Origin: Actinomyces dentalis DSM 19115
Lineage (GTDB): Bacteria; Actinomycetota; Actinomycetes; Actinomycetales; Actinomycetaceae
Assembly (NCBI RefSeq): GCF_000429225.1
Contig: NZ_AUBL01000002.1
Span: 5,280-69,279, forward strand
Direction of reading: 5' to 3'
DNA length: 64,000 nt
Part shown: positions 26,275 to 34,278 of the stretch, piece by piece
How positions within the stretch are numbered: position 1 is the first letter of the stretch
Layout of the letters: every line of letters begins with the position of its first letter
Notes under the pieces: model-generated
Database searches by the model: none
What the model saw: only the letters and a program-made list of their open reading frames with translations
Told to the model about the DNA's origin: nothing
Made by a program: the position numbers and the translations under genes

Positions 26275-27981
26275 TCAGGGGACGGGGACCAGCGGGCCCA
26301 GCAGGCCCTGGGAGGCGGCCAGGACCAGCGCGCACAGCGTCAGCAGCAGGCCGATGGAGAACGGCGCCGCCCGCCTGAGGATCTCGGCGTCGGCGCCCTC
26401 CGCGTCGACGGCGGTGGCCGCGATCGCCAGGTTCTGCGGCGAGACGATCTTGCCCAGCCCGCCGCCGATGGTGTTGGCGGCCAGCAGCAGGCGCGGATCC
26501 AGGTGCGCGCCGGCCGCCGCCGTGGCCTGCAGGTTGGCGAACAGGGCGCCCGCGCTCGTGGCCGAGCCCGCCACGGCGGTGCCGATCCACCCCAGGACGG
26601 GCGACAGGAAGGCGAAGGCCGCCCCCGTCGTCGCCAGGGCCGCGCCGACCGCGGTGGTCTGGCCCGAGAAGTTCATGACGTAGGCCAGGGCCATGACGGT
26701 GGCGATGGTCAGGATCGACCAGCGCAGGGCGTGGACCGTGCGGGGCAGGACCGCGAACATCGCGCCCACGGAGGCGGGGAAGCGCCCGCCGGAGGAGACC
26801 AGGCCGTAGACGACGGCGACGATGGCCGCCGTCAGGAAGATCCACGTGCCCGGGTTGGACAGCGTCTGGAGGGTGTAGACCGCCGAGGCGGAGGCCCGCC
26901 CCTCGGCGTTGAGCAGGCTGCCGTACACGCCCGGCCACCGGATCTTGATGTCCGTGCCCGACAGCAGCGCCGACAGGTCCGCGCCGATCCTCCACAGCTT
27001 GGTGACGGCGATGATGACCACGACGAGCACGTAGGGCAGCAGGGCCAGGGCCACGCGCCCGCCGTCGGGCCGGTCCGCCGCGGCGACCTCGGTGCGGTGC
27101 TCCTCGGGCGTGGCCGGCGTCCACACCAGCAGGAAGACGAAGCAGGCGGTCAGGCCCAGCAGGGAGGCGACGACGGCGGTCAGCTCGTAGGACGCCCCCG
27201 GGGTCAGGAAGTGGCCCAGCGCCGCCGCGCCCCCGGCGACCAGCGCCAGCGGCCACAGCTGGCGCACGCCGCGCGCGCCGTCGAGGATGAGCAGCAGCAG
27301 GGCGGGGATGAACAGGCACAGGATCCAGGTCAGGCGCCCCATGTCGGCGGCCACCTCGACGGGCCCGGCCCCGCCCAGGCTCGCGGCGGTGGTCACGGGG
27401 ATCGCCATGGCGCCGAAGCCCACGTTGATGGCGTTGCCCACGATGGTGGCGATGGCCGCCCTGACCGGGGGCAGGCCCAGGGTCACGAGCATGGCGCCGG
27501 TGATCGCCACCGGGGCGCCGAATCCCGCCAGCCCCTCCAGCAGGCCGCAGAAGCAGAAGGCGACGATGAGGGCCTGGGCGCGCTGGTCGCCCCTGCCGAT
27601 GGTGTTGAACACGGCCTTGAGGTCCTGGCTGCGCCCCGAGGTCTCGGTGAGGTTGTACAGCCACACCGCCGCGATGATGATGTAGATGATGGGCACGAAG
27701 CCCATGGCCAGGCCCTGGGCGCCGCTCAGGACGGCCATCGGCGCCGGCATGCCGAAGACCAGGACGGCGATGAGGGCCGAGGCCGCCAGCGAGATGAGCG
27801 CGCACCAGTGGGTCTTGACCTTGAAGACCCCCATGAGGACGAAGAAGGCGACCAGGGGCAGCAGGCCGACGGCGGCCGTGAGGAAGACATTGCCGCCCAC
27901 CGCCGTCGTCGACGGCGTGAAGGAGGCGCCGGGCGGGGCCAGGGGCGGGCAGAGGGCGGGCGGAGGCGGGGGAGGTGTCAT
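26275..27981 (-). CDS. L-lactate permease (LctP family)
   Basis: This 568-residue integral membrane protein has about 13 helices and imports lactate, probably with protons, for oxidation by LutABC. LEGLAGFGAPVAITGAML is the LctP signature. SPVLGWIGTAVAGSATSAGALFANLQ and NTIGGGLGKIVSPQNLAIA are the conserved C-terminal blocks. The start is ATG 27981 because GGAG lies 7 nt upstream. A longer reading to 28014 lacks a ribosome site. The product is the transport half of the lactate module. The 130-nt upstream gap has no clear operator. Confidence 0.92.
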   Translation of the reverse strand: MTPPPPPPALCPPLAPPGASFTPSTTAVGGNVFLTAAVGLLPLVAFFVLMGVFKVKTHWCALISLAASALIAVLVFGMPAPMAVLSGAQGLAMGFVPIIYIIIAAVWLYNLTETSGRSQDLKAVFNTIGRGDQRAQALIVAFCFCGLLEGLAGFGAPVAITGAMLVTLGLPPVRAAIATIVGNAINVGFGAMAIPVTTAASLGGAGPVEVAADMGRLTWILCLFIPALLLLILDGARGVRQLWPLALVAGGAAALGHFLTPGASYELTAVVASLLGLTACFVFLLVWTPATPEEHRTEVAAADRPDGGRVALALLPYVLVVVIIAVTKLWRIGADLSALLSGTDIKIRWPGVYGSLLNAEGRASASAVYTLQTLSNPGTWIFLTAAIVAVVYGLVSSGGRFPASVGAMFAVLPRTVHALRWSILTIATVMALAYVMNFSGQTTAVGAALATTGAAFAFLSPVLGWIGTAVAGSATSAGALFANLQATAAAGAHLDPRLLLAANTIGGGLGKIVSPQNLAIAATAVDAEGADAEILRRAAPFSIGLLLTLCALVLAASQGLLGPLVPVP

Positions 27982-28112
27982 GTGGGTCTCCAAGATCGGG
28001 ATGAGGCGCGCCATGGCCTATGTGTCCACGGCGAATCATCGCATCTTCCGCCGTGCGCGGCCCGGGGGTGACGTGCCCGGCCCCGCCCCCGGACCCGGGC
28101 GGCCCGGGCGAC

Positions 28113-28703
28113 TCAGATGAAGCCCTGCGGCGGCATCGGGGCGCGACCGGCCGGGGCGACCCCCCGCGCCAGGGCGGCGATCTCGTCGATCCGGGGGACG
28201 ACCTCGGCGGGCCGCGCCGCCCAGACCTTCATGACGATGTCGACGGCGACGGTGGGCAGCCCCGCCTTTCGCAGCACGACGACGACGCCGGGGTGGGAGA
28301 TCGTGCCCACCGCCTCGCCGTCGGCCCGGCCCCAGAAGCCCGCTATGTCGGGGGAGGGGCGCAGCCTGACGGGCTGGACCGGGCCGAGGATCCTCCTGAG
28401 GAGCTGCTGCTGGGCCCAGTGGCGGGCGGCCTTGGTCCCGTCGTCGTGCGCGATGACCAGGACGATGTCGACGGCGAACAGGCTCTGCGCGTCATCGCCC
28501 AGGTACAGCAGCCGGGCCAGCGCCGACGGCCGGTCCATCCGCTGCACCTCCCGGAGCAGCCGCTCCAGCTCGGCCCTCCGGTCGGGGGTGTGCAGCCCCA
28601 GGCGGAGGCTCTGACGGCGGGCCCGCTCGCGCTCCCAACCGGGGGGCGGGAACTCGGGAATCGTGAGCCACTGCTCCGACGGCGGATATGCAGCGATCTG
28701 CAT
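28113..28703 (-). CDS. Hypothetical protein next to the FHA/kinase locus
   Basis: I do not recognise this 196-residue protein. It appears soluble, has no signal peptide, and has an Arg-rich helical part (residues about 30-75) followed by an alpha/beta region (SLFAVDIVLVIAHDDGTKAARHWAQQ, then GVVVVLRKAGLPTVAVDIVMKVW). Its C-terminus is APMPPQGFI. GAGGAG lies 7 nt before ATG 28703, a convincing start. It is divergent from the first RDD-FHA gene, with only 77 nt between the two starts. Shared control, and a link to the FHA/kinase locus, are plausible but unproven. Confidence 0.7.
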   Translation of the reverse strand: MQIAAYPPSEQWLTIPEFPPPGWERERARRQSLRLGLHTPDRRAELERLLREVQRMDRPSALARLLYLGDDAQSLFAVDIVLVIAHDDGTKAARHWAQQQLLRRILGPVQPVRLRPSPDIAGFWGRADGEAVGTISHPGVVVVLRKAGLPTVAVDIVMKVWAARPAEVVPRIDEIAALARGVAPAGRAPMPPQGFI

Positions 28704-28780
28704 CCGTGATCTCCTCGTGGGCTTCATATAAGCGAATACGGATTTCGATTGTGGATCTGCGCATATTCTATGCTGCCGCT
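28704..28780. promoter_or_regulatory. Short AT-rich divergent promoter region
   Basis: These 77 nt are among the least GC-rich in the window. On the plus strand TATGCT (28769-28774) ends 6 nt before GTG 28781, a leaderless arrangement. On the minus strand TATATG (28726-28721) sits about 18 nt before the ATG at 28703 and its GAGGAG site. The two promoters are back to back. Confidence 0.5.
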
Positions 28781-29503
28781 GTGCTCCCCCACGCGTCGGT
28801 CCCCGCGACGGTCTCCCAGCGCCTGCTGGGCGGAATGATCAATGCCTCACTCGTCTGCGCCGTCTGCGCCCTGGTCCCCCTGCCCCCGGCGGGGCGGGTC
28901 GGCGCCGGAGCGGGAGTGATCCTCGTGTGCGTCGTCAGCCAGGCCCTGACCGGGGCCGGCCCCGGCGGGGCGGTGTGCGGAACCAGACTCCGCCGCACCG
29001 CCCCGCCCCCCGGCCCGCCCGGACGGGCGGCCCTCAAGCGCGCCGGCCTCCTCCTCATCGCCTCCCTGGCCACCCTCGGCGCGGCCCCCCTGATCATGGT
29101 GGCCAGGACGGCGGGCCGAGCCGGGTGGGAGACCACGTGGTTCGACCGCGTATCGACGACCTCGGTGGTCTCGACGCGCTCGCGGGCGAGCTACACGCTG
29201 GTCATCGAGGGCCGGCCCCTGGCGCTGCGCGCGCCGACGGTCCTGGGGCGCGACCCCGAGGCGCCGCCCGAGCTCGACGGCGCCCAGCGGCTGGCGGTCC
29301 TGCCCGAGGAGACGACCCTGTCCAAGACCCACGCGCTGCTGGAGCCGACGCTGTCGGGAGTCATCGTCACCGACCTGCGCTCGACGAACCGGACCTTCGT
29401 GGTCGAGGTGGGCCACTTCCGGGAACTAGTACCCGGTCGCGGCGAGCTCGTGGCCCGGGGGTCGACGGTATACTTCGGGCAGGCCGAGTGCAGTATTCGG
29501 TGA
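28781..29503 (+). CDS. RDD-like membrane protein with C-terminal FHA domain (short form)
   Basis: This 240-residue protein has membrane segments near residues 14-32, 38-56 and 87-108 that resemble an abbreviated RDD region (SQRLLGGMINASLVCAV). A C-terminal FHA phosphothreonine-binding domain follows at residues about 145-240 (VLGRDPEA, LSKTHALLEP, IVTDLRSTNRTFVV). The usual STNGT turn reads STNRT at residues 201-205, so ligand binding may differ. Start: GTG 28781 fits a leaderless -10 at 28769. GTG 28751 is an alternative. It heads the plus-strand FHA-FHA-kinase cluster and is a paralogue of the longer RDD-FHA gene at 34279-35850. Confidence 0.75.
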   Translation: MLPHASVPATVSQRLLGGMINASLVCAVCALVPLPPAGRVGAGAGVILVCVVSQALTGAGPGGAVCGTRLRRTAPPPGPPGRAALKRAGLLLIASLATLGAAPLIMVARTAGRAGWETTWFDRVSTTSVVSTRSRASYTLVIEGRPLALRAPTVLGRDPEAPPELDGAQRLAVLPEETTLSKTHALLEPTLSGVIVTDLRSTNRTFVVEVGHFRELVPGRGELVARGSTVYFGQAECSIR

Positions 29504-29565
29504 GAGCACGAACCGCGGTGACGCCCCGGCGCACACGCCCGGGCCGGGAGCCGAAGGAGGGGCCA

Positions 29566-31692
29566 GTGGCCGATCAGCGGATGAGTACCCGTCAGGCGCG
29601 ATGGGCGGTGGGGGACTGGATCCTCGTCGTCGCCCCGCACGGAGCGATCCTCCTGTCGCCGGAGGCGCCCGGCACCCTGGACGAGGATCTGTGGGAGCAG
29701 ATTCACACCGACGGCGTGAGCCTCGCCTCGGTGCTCGACACCCTCGTCATGGGCGCGGGCGGGCGCCTGGCGCGCATCCCCGACTTCGGCCTGGTGATCC
29801 TCGGCCGCGACCGCGTCCACCTGGCGCTGCGCGGCGGGGTCGTCGCCGAGGTCGACGGCGCGCGCATCGACGCCGAGGGCGTGGTGACCTGGTACGAGTG
29901 CCGCGTCGCCTCCGCCGAATCGCTCGCGCTGTACGCCCCCGGCGCCGCCGATTCCGCGCAGGCGCGCCTGCATCCGGTGCGCGATGCCGTGCTCCCCGCC
30001 TCCGCCGTCCACCTGAGCGTCGGCCCGGCCGCGGCCGAGTCGGCCCTCCCGTCCGCCTCGGCCGACTCCGCCGCCTTCGCCGGTTCCGCCGAGGAGCCGG
30101 TGCTCACGGTGGTCGAGGAGGATGCCGAGGCGGCCGCGGCGGCGGCCGCAATGGCCGCCATGGTCGCGGCGGCCGCGCAGATCGAGGAGGCCGCGCGGCA
30201 GGCCGAAGAGGCCGAGGAGGCCGCGCGGGCTGAGGAGGCCGAGGAGGTCGCACGGGTCGAGGAGGGCGCGGAGGCCGCGCGGGTCGCCCGGGCGATCGCG
30301 CAGGCCGAAGACGCCGCGGCGCTCGCACAGGCCCGGGCGGCCGAGGCGCTCGCGGCGGTTGCAGCGGTCGAACGGGGTGAGGCGGCCGAACCGGCCGAAC
30401 CGGAGGGTCCGGTCGGCGGGTCCGCCACTTCCGCCGAATCGGCTGATGACGTCGCGGGCGGCCCGTCCGCCCACTCCGCCGCCTCCGCCGCCGACGCGGC
30501 CCCGCCCGCATCCGCTCCCTCGGCCCCCTCGGCCGACGACGTCGCCCCCGCCGGGCCCGCCGGTCCGCCCGCCCCCGTCGTCTCACCCGTGTCCGCATCC
30601 TCGGTCCCCTCGGCCGACGACGACGTCTTCTCCGTCCCCTCCGCCTCGCCCGTCTCGGCGGCCTCCGCCGACGAGCCCGCGCCCGCCGCCGCCCTGCTCG
30701 GGCCGTCGCCCCGGCACGCCGCGCTGCCCGCTGCGCCGTCGACCGCCCCGTCCGGGCCGGTCTCCGCCCCGTCCGGGCCGCTGCCCCGCCACCGGCACGC
30801 CGCGCCGCCCGCCGAGCCGGAGGAGGAGCCCGCGCCGTCGGCCGCCTCCGCCGCCTTCGCCGACGATGACCCGACCCCGGTCTCCGGGATCATCGTGCCC
30901 ACGGACATCCCGAGCCCGGTGGAGGACTCCGCCTCGACCCCCCAGATCATCGCCGACGTCGACCACCCGCTCGCCGAGCCGTCGTCGCCCGCCGGGACCG
31001 GCGACGACGACCCCGACGACACCGACGCGGCCCCGGCCGGGGGCTCCACGGGCGACGAGCCGCAGCTCGTGGACGCCGACCGCGTCCCGCGCGCCGGAGA
31101 CCACGACGGCTGGACCGTCGCCGAGCTCCCCGCCGAGCTCGTCAACGAGCTCGGACAGACCCTGACGGGCTCCGAGCCCGGATCCGACCGGCCCGTCATC
31201 GACGCGCCCAAGAAGTCGCCCACCGCCCCCCGCACCGCCCTGTCCGCCATCTGCCCGGAGGGCCACGCCAACCCCACGAACTACGTCAAGTGCCGCGAGT
31301 GCGGCAGGGCCCTGGCCCAGCCCGCCCGGGTGATCATCTGCCCGCCGCTGGGCCGGGTGCGGACCTCCACGGGCGAGGTCGTCGAGCTGGACCGCCCGGT
31401 CCTGGTCGGGCGCGCCCCGGTCCCCTCCGAGGTCCGCGGCCCGGGGGACTCCGCCCCGGCGGTCCTGACCGTGCCGAGCCCCGAGCAGCTCGTCTCCCGC
31501 AACCACCTGCTCATCGAGCTCGACGAGTGGTCCGTGCTGGCGCGCAACCTCTCCGAGAGCAACGGCACCCTCCTGCTGCGCGAGGGCGAGCCCGCCCGCA
31601 AGATCCCCTCCTCCGAGCCGGTCCTGCTGCGCGCCGGCGACGTCCTCGACCTCGGCGACGGCCAGTCGCTGGCCATGGAGGACCTTCCGTGA
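29566..31692 (+). CDS. Large FHA-domain protein with zinc ribbon and Ala/Glu-rich middle
   Basis: The 708 residues fall into four parts. Residues 1-140 form a compact domain of unknown function (ARWAVGDWILVVAPHGAILL). Residues about 180-275 are Ala/Glu/Arg repeats of EEA(A/V)RA type, probably coiled coil. Residues 275-555 are an acidic, Pro/Ser/Ala-rich disordered stretch. At the C-terminus, a zinc-ribbon pattern (Cys563, His567, Cys576, Cys579 in CPEGHANP...CRECG) precedes an FHA domain with canonical Gly615-Arg616, SRNH (644-647) and SNGT (665-668). The protein probably recruits phosphothreonine partners made by the kinase encoded next. Start: GTG 29566, 5 nt after AAGGAGG. The stop overlaps the kinase start by 4 nt. 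Confidence 0.8.
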   Translation: MADQRMSTRQARWAVGDWILVVAPHGAILLSPEAPGTLDEDLWEQIHTDGVSLASVLDTLVMGAGGRLARIPDFGLVILGRDRVHLALRGGVVAEVDGARIDAEGVVTWYECRVASAESLALYAPGAADSAQARLHPVRDAVLPASAVHLSVGPAAAESALPSASADSAAFAGSAEEPVLTVVEEDAEAAAAAAAMAAMVAAAAQIEEAARQAEEAEEAARAEEAEEVARVEEGAEAARVARAIAQAEDAAALAQARAAEALAAVAAVERGEAAEPAEPEGPVGGSATSAESADDVAGGPSAHSAASAADAAPPASAPSAPSADDVAPAGPAGPPAPVVSPVSASSVPSADDDVFSVPSASPVSAASADEPAPAAALLGPSPRHAALPAAPSTAPSGPVSAPSGPLPRHRHAAPPAEPEEEPAPSAASAAFADDDPTPVSGIIVPTDIPSPVEDSASTPQIIADVDHPLAEPSSPAGTGDDDPDDTDAAPAGGSTGDEPQLVDADRVPRAGDHDGWTVAELPAELVNELGQTLTGSEPGSDRPVIDAPKKSPTAPRTALSAICPEGHANPTNYVKCRECGRALAQPARVIICPPLGRVRTSTGEVVELDRPVLVGRAPVPSEVRGPGDSAPAVLTVPSPEQLVSRNHLLIELDEWSVLARNLSESNGTLLLREGEPARKIPSSEPVLLRAGDVLDLGDGQSLAMEDLP

Positions 31693-33131
31693 CATCGGGG
31701 CGGCCTCCCGCGCCCCCGGTCATCCCGGGATTCACCTTCCTGCGGGCCCTGGGGTCGGGCGGCTACTCCCGCGTCTACCTCTACGAGCAGCACATGCCCC
31801 GGCGCGAGGTCGCCGTCAAGGTCATGCACGACGTCGCCGTCAGCGCCACGAGCCGCTTCGAGCACGAGGCGAATCTCATGGCGAAGGTCTCCTCGCACCC
31901 GGCGATCCTGTCCATCTACGGCGCCGGCGTCTCCGAGGGCGGGCGCCCCTTCATCGTCATGGAGTACTGCCCACCCCCGCAGCTGGAGATGAGGGTGCGG
32001 CGCGCGCCCCTGTCGGTCGGGGACGCCCTCGACACGGCCATCAGGATCGCCGGCGCCGTCGAATCCGCCCACCGCGTGGGCATCATCCACCGGGACATCA
32101 AACCGGCCAATATCCTGTTCACCTCCTATCAGCGCCCCGTCCTGTCGGACTTCGGCATCTCCGCCATGCGCGGCCCCGCCGAGTCCCCCGACGAGCTGCG
32201 GGGGATGAGCGTGCCCTGGGCGCCGCCCGAGCAGCTCGTCGGCTCCCGGCACGCGGAGCCGACCACCGACATCTACGCCCTGGCCGCCACGACCTACGCG
32301 ATGCTCGCCGGGCACAGCCCCTTCGAGACCCCCGGATCCGCCGAGTCCGTCTTCGACCTGGCCCGCAGGATCGTCAAGGACCCCGTGCCGCCGCTGGGCC
32401 GGCCCGAGGCGCCGCCCTCCCTCTTCCGGGTCCTGAGCATTGCGATGGACAAGGACCCGTCCCGGCGCTACCGCACCGTGCTCGCCTTCGCCCGCGCCCT
32501 CCAGCAGGTGGAGAGCGAGCTCGGCCTGCCCATCACGGCGGTCGACCTCTACTCCGACTCGCTGCCCGCCGCCGGGGCCGTGGCGGAGGACGGGTCCGAC
32601 GACGACTCCGCCACCCGCATCGGCGTGTTCAGCCGCGTCGATGCGCAGGTGCCGTCCAAGGCCGGCGCCGCCCGCTCGACCTGGTCCTCCACCGGGAACC
32701 CGACCAGGAGGCGGTGGAACCCCGTGCTCGTCGGCACGATCGCGGCGGTGGTCGTGGCGGCGGTCGTCATCGGCGCCGTCCTGCTGTCGCAGGGGGCGGA
32801 CGAGGCCCGCCCGAGGGCGACCTTCGCGACCCTCGCGCCGGGCGGCTCGGATCCCCTGGGGGCCGTCATCCCCCAGCCGCGCACCGTCGTCGGCGAGCGC
32901 CTGGGCGACGGGACGGTCTCCTTCACCTGGCTGTCCCCGCAGGACGGCTGGCGGGGCACCTACCTCTACCGCTCCGACGTCGCCGGCCAGGAGGACGAGG
33001 ACCTGGAGCCGACGACGAAGCCCAGCGCCACGATCGCCGCCCAGCCCGGCTCCACGTGCATCGAGGTCTACGCGGTCCAGACGGACGGGAGGATGTCCCA
33101 GCCCGTGCGCAGCTGCGTCACCACCCCCTGA
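31689..33131 (+). CDS. Transmembrane serine/threonine protein kinase
   Basis: This 480-residue Hanks-type kinase has all core residues: glycine loop LGSGGYSRVY (21-30), Lys44 in VAVKVM, HRDIKPANIL (catalytic loop, His134-Arg-Asp), DFG at 154-156 and an APPEQ motif. A juxtamembrane linker (residues 285-340) precedes one helix (about 345-367). The extracytoplasmic part of about 110 residues looks like a single FN3-type domain with two cysteines (TCIEVYAVQ, SCVTTP), not PASTA repeats. It begins at GTG 31689, overlapping the FHA gene stop, and should phosphorylate FHA partners of the locus. No PP2C phosphatase gene is visible in the window. Confidence 0.93.
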   Translation: MTSGRPPAPPVIPGFTFLRALGSGGYSRVYLYEQHMPRREVAVKVMHDVAVSATSRFEHEANLMAKVSSHPAILSIYGAGVSEGGRPFIVMEYCPPPQLEMRVRRAPLSVGDALDTAIRIAGAVESAHRVGIIHRDIKPANILFTSYQRPVLSDFGISAMRGPAESPDELRGMSVPWAPPEQLVGSRHAEPTTDIYALAATTYAMLAGHSPFETPGSAESVFDLARRIVKDPVPPLGRPEAPPSLFRVLSIAMDKDPSRRYRTVLAFARALQQVESELGLPITAVDLYSDSLPAAGAVAEDGSDDDSATRIGVFSRVDAQVPSKAGAARSTWSSTGNPTRRRWNPVLVGTIAAVVVAAVVIGAVLLSQGADEARPRATFATLAPGGSDPLGAVIPQPRTVVGERLGDGTVSFTWLSPQDGWRGTYLYRSDVAGQEDEDLEPTTKPSATIAAQPGSTCIEVYAVQTDGRMSQPVRSCVTTP

Positions 33132-33188
33132 CCGTCCCCCGACCCGGACCGCCCTGCGCGCCGCCATCACCACCTGACCTGAAGAACG

Positions 33189-33229
33189 CCACACCAAGGG
33201 GCTTGATCGAGCACCACACCAAGGGGCTT
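33189..33229. repeat. 16-bp direct repeat
   Basis: CCACACCAAGGGGCTT occurs at 33189-33204 and again at 33214-33229, a 25-bp period. It starts about 60 nt after the kinase stop. Confidence 0.85.
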
Positions 33230-33281
33230 AACCGGGAGTCCGCGCCGAGGGCGCCCGGGGGAGTCGTTTTGGTGATGTCAC

Positions 33282-33403
33282 CTGGGCTCGCATTGCGCCA
33301 GGTGGGCTCGCGCGAATCGAGCATAGCCGGATTTTGTCGCGCTGGGCTCGCACGGCGCGAGGTGAGGCGGACTGCGTCGCGCTGGGCTCGCATTGCGCAA
33401 GCC
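33282..33403. repeat. Three degenerate copies of a ~20-bp unit
   Basis: CTGGGCTCGCATTGCGC and close variants occur at 33282, 33342 and 33382, with a shorter related GTGGGCTCGCGCG near 33303. Copies 2 and 3 are each preceded by GTCGCG. Spacing is irregular (60 and 40 bp). Confidence 0.75.
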
Positions 33404-33650
33404 GGGCCGGGTTCGGGCCGGCCCGGAAGTCGGCTTGAGAACGTCAATGCCGTCGTTCAGGATCTTCGCCGGATCTGCGCCGGCCCGGGGGCGGCGGGAG
33501 GCTCTGGTGCGCTCGTTCGCGTCGGTCCCGCGGGCGGGGGCCGGGGCTGAGATCCGGCTGTCCGCCTCTCAGGCGGTCTCACGGGCGGGGCCGGGGATGG
33601 CCGGATCCCGCCCGGGTGCGCCGCCCGGGTCGCGAGCACGTCACTTAACC

Positions 33651-33723
33651 CGCGAGATCGTCACTTAACCCGCGAGCACGTACCTCTAGCAGACGTGCTC
33701 GCGGGTTAAGTGACGTGCTCGCG
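33651..33723. repeat. 73-bp imperfect palindrome with internal direct repeats
   Basis: The arms 33651-33681 and 33693-33723 pair over 29 of 31 positions. The inner 23 bp are perfect. The loop is ACCTCTAGCAG. The arm contains CACTTAACCCGCGAGCACGT. TCACTTAACCCGCGAG is also present as a direct copy at 33641-33656. It is about as long as the palindromes at 14.4, 18.2 and 62.3 kb but unrelated in sequence. Confidence 0.88.
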
Positions 33724-33897
33724 GACCCGGCCGGGGCTGGTCGTCGGTGACGGACTGGGCGTCGGCGTCAGCGGACACGAACTGGGCGACGGCGGGGCGG
33801 TTCCGCCGCCCCGCACCCGCATCACCGCCCTATGAATAACCTTCCGGTCAGGCGGAGCCACTCCAGCCGCTCCCGAGAGGTCCGCGGTGGCGCCAGT

Positions 33898-34017
33898 TGT
33901 CCAAATCTGTTGCAAAGGCCTGGATTCCATCGGGGTGCGTGAAGAGAATCGTTGATATTCCGCGCTTCTTCTCGCGGCCGATCCTGGTCCGAGACGCCTT
34001 TGCAACAGATTCGGACA
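33898..34017. repeat. 120-bp element bounded by 22-bp inverted repeats
   Basis: The ends 33898-33919 and 33996-34017 are inverted repeats matching at 21 of 22 positions (ATCTGTTGCAAAGGC core). They enclose 76 bp that contain a second, weaker inverted pair (GAAGAGAATC against CTTCTTCTC). The element is clearly less GC-rich than its surroundings. Size and structure resemble a MITE-like remnant or a structured RNA, and no coding capacity is evident. Confidence 0.7.
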
Positions 34018-34278
34018 CATCCTCGCCCCGGCCAACCCCAGGAGCCCCACGCGTCTCACCATGACCTCGTCCGCCCCCTCTGCATGATGAGCGAGAAGGG
34101 TCGTTAAGGAGAAGGGGCTCCGCAGTGCGTCCGTGGGATCGGTGGGAGCGGGTGCGCCACTGGCGGGGAGTACGGCCCCGGCCCGAAGCAGCCGCGCGCC
34201 GGTCACAGGCGGGTGCGCCGGAGGGGAGGGCGGGCGCGCGATCGGGCGCGCGAACACGACGGGCCCCGCCCGTCACCG

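Larger units (their letters stand above)
33132..34278. other. 1.15-kb convergent intergenic region, repeat-rich, no convincing gene
   Basis: This lies between the 3' ends of the kinase gene and the RDD-FHA gene. It contains a 16-bp direct repeat, three copies of a ~20-bp unit, a 73-bp imperfect palindrome and a 22-bp inverted-repeat element. All are listed separately. Base composition is mixed, with AT-richer islands near 33.3 and 33.9 kb. The open frames here lack ribosome sites and family resemblance. The remainder (34018-34278) shows nothing I can name. Confidence 0.7.
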
